A DNA stretch of 64,000 nucleotides from contig OZ007580.1 of assembly GCA_963931925.1 (NCBI GenBank), forward strand, positions 6,902,947 to 6,966,946, in the 5' to 3' direction. A program made the translations under genes and the position numbers. The notes beneath the pieces are model-generated. The model did not search any database, was not told the DNA's origin, and saw only the letters and a list, made by a program, of their open reading frames with translations. Shown here piece after piece: positions 47,201 to 57,437 of the stretch (position 1 is its first letter; every line of letters begins with the position of its first letter). The DNA is from Onchidella celtica. Taxonomy: Eukaryota > Mollusca > Gastropoda > Systellommatophora > Onchidiidae.

Positions 47201-50200
47201 GAACAGGTCTACCAGGCCTAAGCCATTCAAAATTCAATGCTGCTTTTTTGTTTTACTGCCACGGTACGGTCTCATGACTCATACAGGTTCCTATGCATTT
47301 TTTTTTGTATGTGTATATGTTGGGGACAGGGGGTTCTGGCACAGGGCAAACAGCATGATAGTGGTTATTTCTCTGCTCAGAGGTAAATCAAACTAATCCA
47401 GTTCCCGACCACTTTGAATTAGGCGGACTCCATTGTATAATAAATGGTTTAATGAAAGCAAAGATATCGAGCATATCCTATCTAAGTAAAGACAACTGTT
47501 AAGTCACTTTCGCAAACTTTTGTTTTGGTTGAGACAGTTTGCTGCTGCTCAGTTAATATGGTCTCTACTTCATTTTTTTCACAGACTTGAATATCATTGA
47601 TTATTCTTAATACTCTAATAGCAATATGACCTCATAGCAGCGATTATGACCAAAAAAAAAAAAGGTGTCATCCAGCTGCAATGATTAAATTCATTTCTGG
47701 CATTAAGTAGCCGAGACTCACGGTATCTCTGACATATTCAATGTCATAATATTTGGACTGCAGCTGTGCCAGAATGTCAGTGGTTGAGCCCTGCAGTGGG
47801 TGTGACCCATGGTAGACCTGGTCCAGCATGGAGAAGAAAACTTGCTGCTGCATGTCCTTAGGACAGAAGAATCATACAATAAAACATCTGAGCACATTTA
47901 AGATTAGTCATTAAAATGTGTCATTCACTGATAACTTGATAAAATAATACATACGGTTTTTACTCAAGTCAGAACAAAAATTTTAAGTAAGTCTGATGTA
48001 TAAGCTCCTTGTAATAAATGTAAGTGTCTTTTTCATGGTCCACTCAATTTCCAGACCATTTACTTGATATTAAAATACCCAGATAACCAAAAACTCTGTA
48101 CAGCCCCATTAAAATTATTAATACATGTAAATATATTTTACATAACATGATTTAGAAAAACAAAATAATTGATATGTAAATAAACAAAATCTCAATATTA
48201 ATTCACTGGCACTTTTTGATGTATCTCTCAGAGGATTTTAAAATAAAGTTTCCCAAGGCCTTAAACAGTTCAAATGAGAGCTACAAAAATTTTATTACAC
48301 CAGCAAATGAAAGAGCAAAATAAGGACAAGAACTGAGCGCTCAGTATTAAGTTGTTCTGTTTGGAAAGATGCTTCCCTGGGATATGAAGTTTTTCAATCC
48401 TTCACCCAGTCAAAATTCCATTCTTTAACTCATTGATGTTCTAAGGAATGTGATTCATATTCAGTAAAGTGTGAAGAAGTTGTCTGAGACATGGCTACAT
48501 CTTTGACTGGTGTTCATTCCACAGTTCAATAACGTTTAACTGACAAAAGTGTCTGAGGGATGTAAAATACACAAAGGCTGCACACACAAAAAAAAAAAGA
48601 GAACAAAACAAAGAAAATAAAAATGCAACATCAGTTGTCAACACTTACGGAGGCTGCAAACATTTTCTTTGAATCACATAAGTTCCGCACAGCATTCTTC
48701 TTCATAGGCTCTCCAGTTTTGTAATGGCGAGCAAATGTAGAAATAACCTATTTGTGAAGAGAACAAAAAAACTAAAAAACTAAAGGTGAATGTTACCTCA
48801 CCCCAATAGTCTTCCTTTCCTGCTTCTTTAAATGAAAAAATAAATTTCATAACTATTGTCTGGAACACATTTACAAATCAGCAACTAACCTGAAATTTCG
48901 CACTGAAGAATTAAACAATATATATCGCTACTGAATTGCTGGGCATCCTCAAATCCCTTCTAGGAATTAGTTGTATAAACCAGAAAGTAAGACAAATCTA
49001 TGAATGTACATGGTGAATGCTGTCAAGCTTTATGAAGAAAACAGATATAAAATTAATCAAATTGGAAATTGTAACACACTCTAGGAAACTTTCAAATACA
49101 TGACACAGATCTGATATTATTCTGGAAAATCTCGGACTTTGTTTACACCAAATAAATTCTAAAATAAAAATGACATCACAAAGAAAAAGAGGTTTTTGTT
49201 TCATGTGAGACAACTAACACATTTAATCATATATGTATATAATATACAAATTTTGTGCACCGTATCACTTTCACCGCAGCACAGCTGACTTACCCTGGGC
49301 TCTGCTGCAAAGAATTCCATCAACACAGATGGCACTTCAGCAAAGTCAGTGGAACATCTTGTACCTGCAGACAGAATCATGCTACACATTGTCCTGGGTC
49401 TTATGTGACCTGACCACCAGCATCACTTAGTGAGTGATCAGTCTTATACTAATTACCATCCTAACACCAGTAGCACTTAGTGACTGGGTCATAGACAACC
49501 CTATCATCAGGGGAACTCAGTAGTACCTGATTGGATTTTATATGACCTCATCACTATTGATAGGGGGTAGTAGGCAGATTTTGGTGGTCACTAAGTAACT
49601 GGCCGCTGGAATTCACTGATGCAGGTCTTATAGTAAACTAAATTATAGGGAAGTCATGAAATTTCAAGTCTGAAAATAAAATTTTAGCAGAATTATAGCA
49701 ATTTAAAGTTGCCACCCAGTCCTATAATGGTCACCACCACATGTGTTTATTTCAAACATTTTATAAGATTACTGTACTATGCTGGTTTTCTTTAATAAAG
49801 ACAAGCAGAAAGTATTTCCTTAAATGGTAATATCTTGCGGAGGCTGATAACAACAATAAAATCAAATTACTTTTCAGAGTATTTGAGTTTATAATCTATT
49901 TTCGACTGATTGTGGCTCTGAATTACTTTCCTGATGTCTAGCCAACTTCACCTGCATTCTCTCATACTCAAAGTCATTCACTACTAATGTCAAATGTATG
50001 GGTTGGGGGCTTTTAAACAAAATACATTGAGACACCACTCACTGTCCCCATGAAAAAATTACTCAACTAACCTTTAACATGCTGATTACTGTAGTCTAAA
50101 CTAACCTGTAACATGCTGATATCTAGTTCTGCCCAACATTGAGTGCATAGCATGGCCAAATTCATGGAAAAGATTGTCTACGTTGCCAGGACTGAGCAGT

Positions 50201-53200
50201 GTGGGAACACTGCTACTGCGAGGACCTGACAAAGACAACTGCAACACAACTACTGGATGTTGATAAGTTCCATCTTCCCTCCGACGTCCTCCTTGGATGG
50301 TAAAGTGGCAATCCTGAAAGGGAAACGATTACACTTCATAAAACCTAAGTTCTACTTCTCTTACGGAACAATATCTAAGGGCAAAGGTTACTGCACAGTA
50401 ATCAGTAATTGCAGTTTTATGAGACTGTATGTATTCTGATAAATGGTATGACAAATGTAAAGAAAGACTGGCAGAAAGCATGGGCTATCTTTCTGATTTT
50501 GCCAGATATATTCTCCACCATCAATTCTCCTATTCAGGGTAAGATGAAAAAGTTAAACAGTTTACTGTATGTGATTCAAACAGGAACCCTTCTTAATATT
50601 TATCTTCTAATTTCTCTTGATGTGTGTTAGTGTTTTCATATATGTGAGGGTCTGGCCATTGTTGTCAGGTTGAAATTTTCTCAGTAAAAAAAAAGACCGA
50701 GACATATAAATGGTGTCTTCCATAAAACTTTGAATGGCAAAATCTATATAATTATCTTCTCTTTTCAAAGCCAACAAATCTCTCATGTCATCTTAAGTGA
50801 ACTCTTTCTTTTCACAACAAATGGATAACATATGTTTTTCAAGCCCAGCATCTCAAATCCTTGATAAATGAATGTCCAAACAATCCATATATACACACCT
50901 GATTTGGTTTGCCATACCGTTCGAAGAAATCACAGTATATGTAACCCAAGACCCCCTCTGTGCGATGCACAACAGCCTGTTTCAATGACAGAAAGAGTAT
51001 TTACATGAAAATTATTACATGTATTTCTTTTTCTTGAGTGATTGGGTGCTTGATGTGTAAAATATATGAGTAAGACCATAATGTGCAAGCAGAGTGTAAT
51101 GTCTCAAACAAGACACCTGCTTACCAAAGTTATTGTTTTTGCAGTAATTGTTGTTCCCAGTTATTCCTCAAAAGAGTAAACAAATAACAATCATTAATGA
51201 TTTATATGTGCGCTGTTAAAACATCATTCCAAAAAGACACTGCCCAGCTATTTCATTGAAACAGAATGGTTCCAGATCACAAAAACACACATTTTGTTGC
51301 AAGAATGAATACCTCCTAATATTTTCATTTCAAATAGTCCTCAAGAGTCCCTTCATATCTTCACAGTTTTTATCTTGAGTAATCCTTAGGGTGTTATCAT
51401 ATGTGTAATCTAAAATTTATGCCACTAAGGCTGCATCTGTTTTAACCCCATCAGTTAAAACTTACCCTTGAACAGAATGTTTGTACAGCATCTGATTCAA
51501 ATCTATGAACAGTGCCTACACCCGTGATCTCATACACATACCAGTTTATAAATGTCATCTGTCCAAGCTTCCCCTGGCTCCATTTCAACATGATGCAATG
51601 CTACAGCAAACAAACACTGAAACAACTGGTTTAAGCCTTCCATCACACAACCCAGTGAAAAATAGGGCAGGCTATCCATATTGGGCATGGCACTCCTGGA
51701 GGAAGAAAAATGCGACACTCCCAGCTATGGCCTAAACTTATTGCATCCAGGGTCTGGAAACAGAACATAGCTGACTAAATGTTTCTAAGAGTGACTACTA
51801 TGATTTTGGATTACAGATGCTGTAGCGTCTGCGAGCTACCCCTTGCCCTTCCCCGTTGCTTGTTATACTGGTGACTGAGCATGTGTTCACTTCTTTTTTC
51901 ATTTTATTGTTGACGTTCGCCGGAGTGAACTCTGACCTTGCCCTCCCTTTCTTGTGAGTAGTTTTTTCCTCGCTCGTTTTGTTGACTCTTATCATAAGTA
52001 TTAGTATATTCCTGAACGTTCGACAAAGGTGTGGAAGAAGATGTTTACGCCAGATTTGGCCTTGAGTGATGTAACCTAGTGACGTATTGATACGTGATTG
52101 GTTAGTTTGTGTATTTCGGGCGAGGGCAGAGGTTAGATTAATTTCGGGAATTTTCTACAGAAATATCTATATATATATAGGCCCTTGTAAGTGGTAAGGT
52201 TCGGTGAGTAAGTGTGTTTCCTTTTTGTGTGGCGTAGGATATTTAGTTGTTCGCTGGTGCCTTCCTGGTATTTTATTGTTAAGATACAGTTATTAAACTT
52301 TAGTATTATTTAATCGATCGTTGGATCTCGTGTTTATTTATTCTACAGCTGTAATAGTTTCGTTTTCTAAAGGGTTGTAGTTAGATCAACTAACTCCCCC
52401 CTACTATAACATGCTAGAACAACCTCAACTGTTACAGATGCTTAAGATCTATTAAATCCACACAATATTCATACTGACAATGTACCTGAACAAAGATCTT
52501 ATCCAATCAAAATAATTTATTTTTATTCTGCCAAAAGACGTACATATGATAATAAATCTTTCAGACAGCAACAAAAAGATATGAACAGAAACACTGACCT
52601 TTTTTGTCTGCCAATAGCAGTGAGATAAGGAGGGTCCCAGGGCATGACTTCCTGCAGTCAAAGAGAACAATGTAAATCTTCCCCATTATTTCCACATCAT
52701 GACACAAATCAATCAAGTTTAGTTGTAGTGTTGGTGAGACAAGAACTCCTAAAGTCTAATCTAGGACTAACCACTACAAAAATACGCCTTGGTCATTTCA
52801 CAGTTGACATATCCAATGTCCAAATTCAAAATGCCGGCTACCAAATCACAATCACTAAAACAAACTCTCTAGCTCTTCTAACCCATCTTGCATTATTTTG
52901 TCTAAATATTTGTATTCGAATATTTCTTTGATGCCATTTGGGAAATTTCCTTAGTATCACTGCAGCCCACTTACAGTCGCCACAGTGCAGTGCTGTTTTT
53001 TTTGGGGGGGGGGGAGGTTATTCTTTTAAATTTTGCCTGGGCAGCCAGCCTTGTTAAGTATGCATAATCTTTGACTTCCAACTGCCAAGGTATCTTTGAC
53101 CTGCGCAATGTGCACACGGGCCATCTAATTTGTTTCATCCTTATCTGAGAAGACTAGGCGCTTGATCCTACCCTATCAAAGGATCAGGGACAGGAAAATA

Positions 53201-56200
53201 TGAGGAAAATCCCCAAATTTCAACATGCCTGCACCAACTGGGAATTGAACCTGGTCCCTTGTCAGGAGAGGTGAACACCTTAGTTCTAGACCAACGTGCC
53301 CCCCTAGCATTATCTTTATTATTTGCAAATAACATCCAACATGTAAGTCATATGTAAGTAATAGATTATTTGATGCAATTTCTTGAAACAAAGTATTATC
53401 AATGTTTGCAACTCCAAATCAAACGGAAAAATAATTTTCCACTGAAGGACAGATCTCACCTAGGAATAAATATGTTTACCTTCGCACCATGCTCTTGTTC
53501 ACGTTTCAATCTAAGCATAGCAGCATAGTCAAGTTTGGCTCTGGAAAAATTCAAATGAAATTTACTGTTCATAATGCTTCGGACAATATTCTGATCCTGA
53601 ATTCATAATGAATATCTTTTGTATCTTTCGCCTCTCCTTTTCATGTCTTCGTGTCCCTTTGGAAAATTTCATGCCACCCACTGATTCAATGAATGATTAT
53701 GTTTTATTAAACATTACTTTTAATGATCTACATTTTTTTAATGTAAATCTCAAATTCTCAAAGGTTTTTTACTCCACAGTGAAGATCCTCCTGAATATAT
53801 AGCATGTTGGCCACATATTAACACAATGTGTGGATTTCGCGCAAATCGAAGAAGGCAATGTGTCTGCGGATCCATGAGAGAAATATTTTCTGACAAGGAC
53901 CCCAGTGCATCTTGTCGTTTCTGAAGGAGGCCGAAATCTACAAGCTGATTTACAGATTTTTAACACATTTTCAAAATTAAGCTTACAGACAGACATACTT
54001 TACAATACAAGCTCTTCCCTGATGTTTTTAATTTCACTTTTATTTGATCTTATTTATGAATCCTAAAGCTGTCAAGTAACCCAAAGTAAGATAAGTTAAA
54101 AAACAAAAAATATGAAAGGCACAGAGTGACCATTACTGTGCCCATGCTCCGTTAAACCCAAGCTCAAAACTCAAGTTAAAGTTTTACTGCCAAACTGATA
54201 TTGTAAGTTCAAAGCATTGAAAAAAAAATCATCTACTGCATCTTACAATCAGTGAGAAAGAGATAAAAACAAAAAGACTAAAGACTCACCTAGATCTTAG
54301 CTTCTGCGATAAGAGGTCTAAAAATTCAGTTATTTTTTCTGCGGAAAATAAATGTATAAGTTAACACCCCATCCAATGGTACTCCAATGTAACAAGCTAC
54401 TCATAACAGTAAGCACTATCTTCATTATTTGCAAAAGTTTTGGGTCAAACAAGAATGTGAACATGTAACAACAAAAAATGCACAGCATTTAAAAATACAG
54501 ACGCAATAAATATTGCCTATATTATATACTATCACATTGCCTTCAATTTCAAAACTTTTGCATGCCTGCCCTTGATCTCTTAAAGATGGAACATTTTATC
54601 CCTGATTCAAAATCATTGCTATTTGTAGAAATTATTGCATGTCAAAGGTCTACAGGACAAAATCTTTCAGTAGGACTGTCAGGGTTAGGACTAGAAGTGT
54701 CGTGCTGGGTCACGGCTTGTTTATTTCATGGTCTCGTTGATTTTAGCCAGTGCAAATGTCCTTGAACTATTCTCGTGGACAGTTTGTTTTTGTAACGCTT
54801 TTTCTTAGAGATGGAAAGAAAGTGGGGCAAGATAGAATAAATGGATGGGTTAGCAGTGACGGTGCAGTTCTCGACCCCGTGATTTTGATGAATTCTAACA
54901 GGGAAGAGAAGGGGTGAGTAAAAGGGAAATAGTAAATTCGTACATAAAACGTAGAGGGTTGGAGACTTTAGTAAGGGTTTTGATATGTTAATTTGACCTT
55001 GGCTGTTACTAGTGCAAGGCCGTGACCGATTTCCAAGCAGAATCTATTAATACTACGAGCTGAGCTCGAAATGGATGCACCAATCAAATTTGGGCAGTTG
55101 GCTGGGGATTTGCAGATGGCCGCGCAGTATATAAGCGGAGCCATTCCTATGTTTCACTACTCCATGCAGAAATATCCTTCTGTGAAGGCAGTCGGCGTGA
55201 TTCAGCCAGAGAGAATCAGAAGATTGTTATAGTCATGTCTATGACCTTGATAGACATTGGAATGAGACCATATGCTTCCCACAAATTATCTACTGCTATT
55301 ATCTCCGGCTCCCTGATCTCGTATCAGGGACCAAGTGTAAGTGTTTGTCTATTGATTCAACGATGAACGTGAAGCTGACCTTAAATTTTCCAGTAGAAGT
55401 GCTACCGAAGAATGCAAGACTACAATGTATTTTAACTTGCAACTAGATCTAGCATGAATGTCTGGTATACACATTTGTAAATTGAAATTGATGTGTCTGG
55501 ATGAGGCTGGGGATTGCCAGCCCATCCTAGAGTAGATCTAGATCTAACTTAACTACGTCAGTTGTATTGACGAGTTTGATCCTTTATAAGCGGTAGGCAC
55601 AAATAACTGAGTTAACATTGTCGTCTGAGACATTAGAATATTATTTGTTAGATAGTAGGCAGACTATATCTGGAAGATAGATAAGTAATAATTAAATTGT
55701 GAATGAGTCAGAATGATATAATCTTTTAGGAATCTAGAGGAGACTTCTAGTGATATATTATTGAATTTTCATTTGATGCTGCTGATGTTGTCCTTTTAAT
55801 ATGTAAGAGCTAGACGAAATTTGTTAGGGATTTTAAAGTAAATAAATTTGTGGCCCTGCAGGTCCTTGATAAAACTTATTCGAATTGTTATTAGTATATG
55901 TGGCATGGTATGGAAGAATAATTCCTAAAAACCTCTCGATATTTTAAATGCAGTCGTAACGCCAATAATTCCATATAACCCAACTCGTAACAAGGACAGT
56001 GAACTCTTAAATTAGACACACCAATTATATTTCATACCTGGTGATTCTATCATGGTACCCTTATTTGCTCGGTGAGCGTAGGTATCAAACCCGACCAGCC
56101 TTGCTAGCTTGTACCTTGCACTAAGGAGTGACTCTAAGATTTCTGCTTGATGGGAATCAGGATAAAGAAAAATCCTAAAGGCAGCCTCTCGTACCTGAAA

Positions 56201-56906
56201 ACATCAGAAAGGCATCCAGCTTTAGTTTTATTTTCATCCAGTTTATAACAGTTGCCAGTGTTCCAAAACCTCAAAACAGCTATCAACCACTTTCCTCCCT
56301 TCCCCATGGTAAATCTATGCCTATATTTGAATTAGGCCCATCAAATGACTAGATTTATTACCAAATCATACAAGCTCTTCTTTTTCTTTCATTTTTTCCT
56401 ATTGTCTTTTTTCTTTTGTATGTAAATACAGGATTTCTTCATATACTTTTTACCACCAAAATGGACTTGCTACTAGGAATACTAAATATGCACTGAGCAT
56501 ATATCTTACTTTACTAACTGAGCTATGAGTTTATTTTCATACTTACAAAAAAAAAAAGCAAAACCTGACACTAATAATTGCAACTGCGACATGACAGGAA
56601 GCATAATGTTTACCCCAGGTCCACAATAAGAGTACCTAAGGATCATGTACAAAACCGGAAACATAGAACGCCCAAGCTTCACTTTAAGTGAAAAAACTGA
56701 AAACATGACGATTTGTCAAAACTGATCAGTTAATCGTGTAAACCATGCTGATATTGAAATAAACACAGAGAAAATGTACCTGTTCATCTAAGTTGCCAAA
56801 TTTGCTCTAATAATTCAGACAAAAAGCAATTTAACATACCAGACTGCTGTAATGGTCAGAGAATAGTCCAGTCACCATAATATTATTTTCAGCATCAACA
56901 CCAAAG
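41133..56906 (-). CDS. MIPEP: Mitochondrial intermediate peptidase (M3 metallopeptidase), 3' part of gene
   Basis: Fourteen exons on the minus strand, from 56840-56906 down to 41133-41224, join in frame to about 473 codons. They correspond to roughly the C-terminal two thirds of the ~710-residue animal enzyme; the mitochondrial targeting region and first exons lie right of the window or beyond the LTR element. Key features are [46 protein letters not shown], the zinc motif [20 protein letters not shown], and [15 protein letters not shown], which supplies the third zinc ligand. The enzyme trims octapeptides from imported precursors in the mitochondrial matrix. All catalytic residues visible are intact. 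Introns carry an intact LINE, a SINE and two solo LTRs. Convergent with COPS6. Confidence 0.93.
41688..41761 (-). CDS. MIPEP: MIPEP exon, penultimate
   Basis: Encodes [20 protein letters not shown] then QIVH; donor CATG|GTATGT. Matches the family's GERYRREMLAHGG block. Confidence 0.93.
42107..42300 (-). repeat. Tandem copies of a MIPEP exon 3' end
   Basis: Three units with periods of 82 and 84 bases, starting at CAAACC 42109, 42191 and 42275 on the plus strand. The rightmost unit contains the real exon end and donor; the other two are intronic echoes carrying the same ACCCATTTAA...GGTTTGAAA block. Confidence 0.85.
42280..42401 (-). CDS. MIPEP: MIPEP exon with repeated donor region
   Basis: Encodes [20 protein letters not shown] to the phase-2 donor AACAG|GTTTGA. 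The last ~20 coding bases and the donor are echoed twice downstream (42191 and 42109). Confidence 0.93.
42431..42797. repeat. 183-bp direct tandem duplication
   Basis: 42431-42613 and 42614-42797 are almost identical (ATGAATACACAGGTAACTAT at each start). Intronic, directly upstream of the MIPEP exon at 42280-42401. Confidence 0.9.
43043..46355 (+). mobile_element. LINE 2, RTE-like non-LTR retrotransposon, full ORF
   Basis: Flanked by the 13-bp duplication TACACTGCTAATT (43030-43042 and 46356-46368). 5' UTR to 43346, one ORF and a (TAG)n tail. It is on the strand opposite to MIPEP and is a different family from LINE 1, though the same domain plan. Confidence 0.9.
43347..46349 (+). CDS. LINE 2 ORF: apurinic endonuclease plus reverse transcriptase
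   Basis: An open frame of 1000 codons from the first ATG; it is open from at least 43248. Endonuclease motifs are [40 protein letters not shown] and SDHHLVA. Reverse transcriptase motifs are [42 protein letters not shown] and [10 protein letters not shown]. The C-terminus has [12 protein letters not shown] and GRPKATWRR. All catalytic positions visible are intact and there are no stops, so it is potentially competent. Related to LINE 1 throughout but clearly not the same family. Confidence 0.92.
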   Translation: MNASSESRKETASRMKEELNTAKTKTRIGYWNVRTMYESGKLAQVTSEMRRYNLHILGVSESRWTGSGRIKTSTGETVLYSGREDDQHHEGVAIILKKGLDKCLLEWKPVNSRLMRMRMKGRHTNITVIQCYAPTNENDNTDKDDFYEQLQGEMDMTPRHDLIIVMGDLNAKVGKDDINYERVMGKHGTGTRNDNGERLVDFCALNNLVIGGTLFTHREIHKLTWNSPNGRDKNQIDHLMINGMWRRSLLDVKVKRGADVASDHHLVAALIKIKLNKTGIKTSKQRHLNIQKLRDASVRNAFNIQVKNRFQALRESDKNNPKERGIDSEWKRVTTVYTESSVACLGFNEKGKSKEWIQQRTWDVIEERKVMKKKLLQVKSERLKERYQHSYTELNKKVKRLVKKDKREAMEQLAADAEEAAARGEQGKLHKITKRICGKYGGRPSVPIKDKNGKLLTTEREQDTRWTEHFQELLNRPPPEDRIIIQDAAEDLDINIDPPKKEEIVAAIKSLKNSKAPGKDNLTAELFKADPDQSATILQPLFTAIWEAEAVPKSWNEGRIVKIPKKGALSDCNNWRGITLLSIPSKILAKIIVQRMSDAVDKTLRKEQAGFRKGKGCIDQIFTLRNIIEQCSEWQRQLYVNFVDFEKAFDSIHRESIWRILRHYGIPSKLVELIKSFYKNFSCSVGNSDASFEVKTGVRQGCVMSTILFNLVIDWIMRKTTEDAPRGIRWTLFDNLEDLDFADDLALLSHSHQHMQDKTQRLHNFGCKVGLRISQKKTEIMTLNVDTPAPVQVDDKNLTTTDKFKYLGSIIRPEGGTKEDIQSRLGNARAVFQSMSNIWKSTQYGINTKIRLYQSCVLSTLLYGSECWRMTEGDLAKLSSFHTTCLRRILRIFWPNKISNQELLRRCKQEEIANIITKRRWRWLGHVLRKEANSITKTALQWTPEGRRKRGRPKATWRRTIEAEMKSFNHSWGTLAKMAQDRQGWRSFVAALSTSGCNRK
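47722..47856 (-). CDS. MIPEP: MIPEP exon
   Basis: 45 codons, starting [20 protein letters not shown] and ending EYVRDT. Acceptor CCTAAG, donor GATACC|GTGAGT. Confidence 0.93.
47857..48648. other. MIPEP intron, no further feature
   Basis: AT-rich intron sequence; no exon or element recognised. Confidence 0.35.
48649..48747 (-). CDS. MIPEP: MIPEP exon
   Basis: 33 codons, [20 protein letters not shown] then [13 protein letters not shown]. Acceptor CAAATAG, donor GCCTCC|GTAAGT. Confidence 0.92.
49294..49364 (-). CDS. MIPEP: MIPEP exon with third zinc ligand
   Basis: Encodes [20 protein letters not shown] then EPR. The glutamate in FAEVPS is the third zinc ligand in the M3 family. Donor CCCAGG|GTAAGT. 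Confidence 0.93.
49365..50105. other. MIPEP intron with short CACTTAGTGA repeats
   Basis: TCACTTAGTGA-like words occur at 49423 and 49477, and in reverse sense at 49588. Otherwise nothing recognised. Confidence 0.35.
50106..50313 (-). CDS. MIPEP: MIPEP exon with the zinc-binding HEFGH motif
   Basis: Encodes [13 protein letters not shown] onward to [20 protein letters not shown]. The two zinc-ligand histidines are at codons 50169-50167 and 50157-50155, with the catalytic glutamate between them. Confidence 0.96.
50899..50976 (-). CDS. MIPEP: MIPEP exon
   Basis: 26 codons, [20 protein letters not shown] then YGKPNQ; canonical acceptor AAACAG and donor CAG|GTGTGT. Confidence 0.94.
51542..51695 (-). 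CDS. MIPEP: MIPEP exon
   Basis: Encodes [20 protein letters not shown] onward to WTDDIYKL. The spacing from the previous exon's DPPY to FSLG equals that of the human protein. Donor AAACTG|GTATGT. Confidence 0.92.
51821..52436 (+). mobile_element. Solo LTR, second family
   Basis: 616 bases starting TGTAGCG and ending TGTTACA, flanked by the 5-bp duplication GATGC (51816-51820, 52437-52441). It contains a TATA-like ATATATATATAGG stretch at 52167. No internal retroelement sequence. Orientation follows the TATA box and is tentative. Confidence 0.82.
52599..52651 (-). CDS. MIPEP: MIPEP exon
   Basis: Encodes [17 protein letters not shown], the conserved MPWDPPY motif. Donor AAAAAG|GTCAGT. Confidence 0.92.
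52902..53304 (-). mobile_element. tRNA-derived SINE, copy 2
   Basis: The reverse complement carries the A box TGGTCTAGAAC and the B box GGTTCAATTCC, then the same body as the SINE at 731-1190. The tail is GAATACAAAT. The head is better preserved at the B box than in copy 1. Intronic in MIPEP, same strand as the gene. Confidence 0.82.
53480..53540 (-). CDS. MIPEP: MIPEP exon
   Basis: Encodes [20 protein letters not shown]. Acceptor TTTCCAG, donor GCGAAG|GTAAAC. Confidence 0.85.
54121..54174 (+). repeat. Dispersed ~47-bp module, copy 3
   Basis: GTGACCATTACTGTGCCCAT then GCTCCGTTAAACCC and GCTCAAAACTCAAG; related to modules at 3506 and 21136. Confidence 0.5.
54290..54338 (-). CDS. MIPEP: MIPEP exon
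   Basis: A short exon of 49 bases encoding [15 protein letters not shown]. Donor TCTAG|GTGAGT; both junctions agree in phase with its neighbours. Confidence 0.85.
54677..55992 (+). mobile_element. Solo LTR, third family, with a clear promoter
   Basis: 1316 bases starting TGTCAGGG and ending CTCGTAACA, flanked by the 5-bp duplication AGGAC (54672-54676, 55993-55997). TATATAA at 55138-55144 and AATAAA near 55850 give a normal U3-R-U5 order on the plus strand. It lies in a MIPEP intron, antisense to the gene. Confidence 0.82.
55138..55144 (+). promoter_or_regulatory. TATA box of the 1316-bp solo LTR
   Basis: TATATAA followed by GCGGAGCC; expected to start transcription ~25-30 bases downstream, antisense to MIPEP. 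Activity is inference. Confidence 0.55.
56038..56194 (-). CDS. MIPEP: MIPEP exon
   Basis: 52 codons from [16 protein letters not shown] through [16 protein letters not shown]. Strong match to the family; donor CACCAG|GTATGA. Confidence 0.92.
56840..56906 (-). CDS. MIPEP: MIPEP exon, first in window
   Basis: Encodes [20 protein letters not shown] then SL. Acceptor CTCACAG, donor GTCTG|GTATGT. Begins in phase 1, so at least one further exon lies upstream. Confidence 0.8.
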
Positions 56907-56987
56907 CTGTGAGAGGTAAATTTATGAAAAAACTTATGATATTTCAGCTATCTTTCACAAATAGCCCCAAATATGTTTCACAAACAT

Positions 56988-57437
56988 TAACCTCTTTGAC
57001 CCCATAGTGACGTACCTGGTACGTCACCAAATTGTGCAATTTTTGCCGGTGTGCCGTACCAAGTACGTCACGGAAATTGCGATACTCTGGGTTCCCCAAT
57101 ACCATGTAGACGTACCAGGTACAGCATACTAAAACTGCTCTACAAATGCTTTGTATTCAAAGCTATGGGCGAGTACGGGCGAAATTCTGAATCAACATTG
57201 AATTTTACCCATACTCGATTCCAGTTTTTGGAAATTTCTTTATTGCTAGAGCTCCATCAGAGCAAATAATCTTCGGTCAGTTGTGTTCCTCTCATCACTG
57301 TCGATTTGATCATAACTTTCTGACCTTGTATATTGCTTGAGATGAAAAAAAAACATGGCATATTTAGAAACTACATTCAATTTCCTTTCAGAAAATGTAT
57401 ACTTTTGTGGGGATAACTGTACAAATAAACTGATCAC
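56988..57437. mobile_element. piggyBac-type transposon end, interrupted by the LTR element
   Basis: TTAA followed by CCTCTTTGACCCCATAGTG, then a 10-bp palindrome GTGACGTACC/GGTACGTCAC (57007-57027) and a second GTACGTCAC block. TTAA plus a T(T/G)GACCCC end is piggyBac-like. The other end is not seen before the LTR element begins. Confidence 0.45.

Larger units (their letters stand above)
42927..47435. mobile_element. Pogo-like element D, host of LINE 2
   Basis: TA-flanked, ends CAATGGAGTCCG and CGGACTCCATTG with AATTCGAA-type blocks inside. About 1.2 kb without LINE 2. The right part (46369-47435) has no transposase frame. Lies in a MIPEP intron. Confidence 0.75.
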
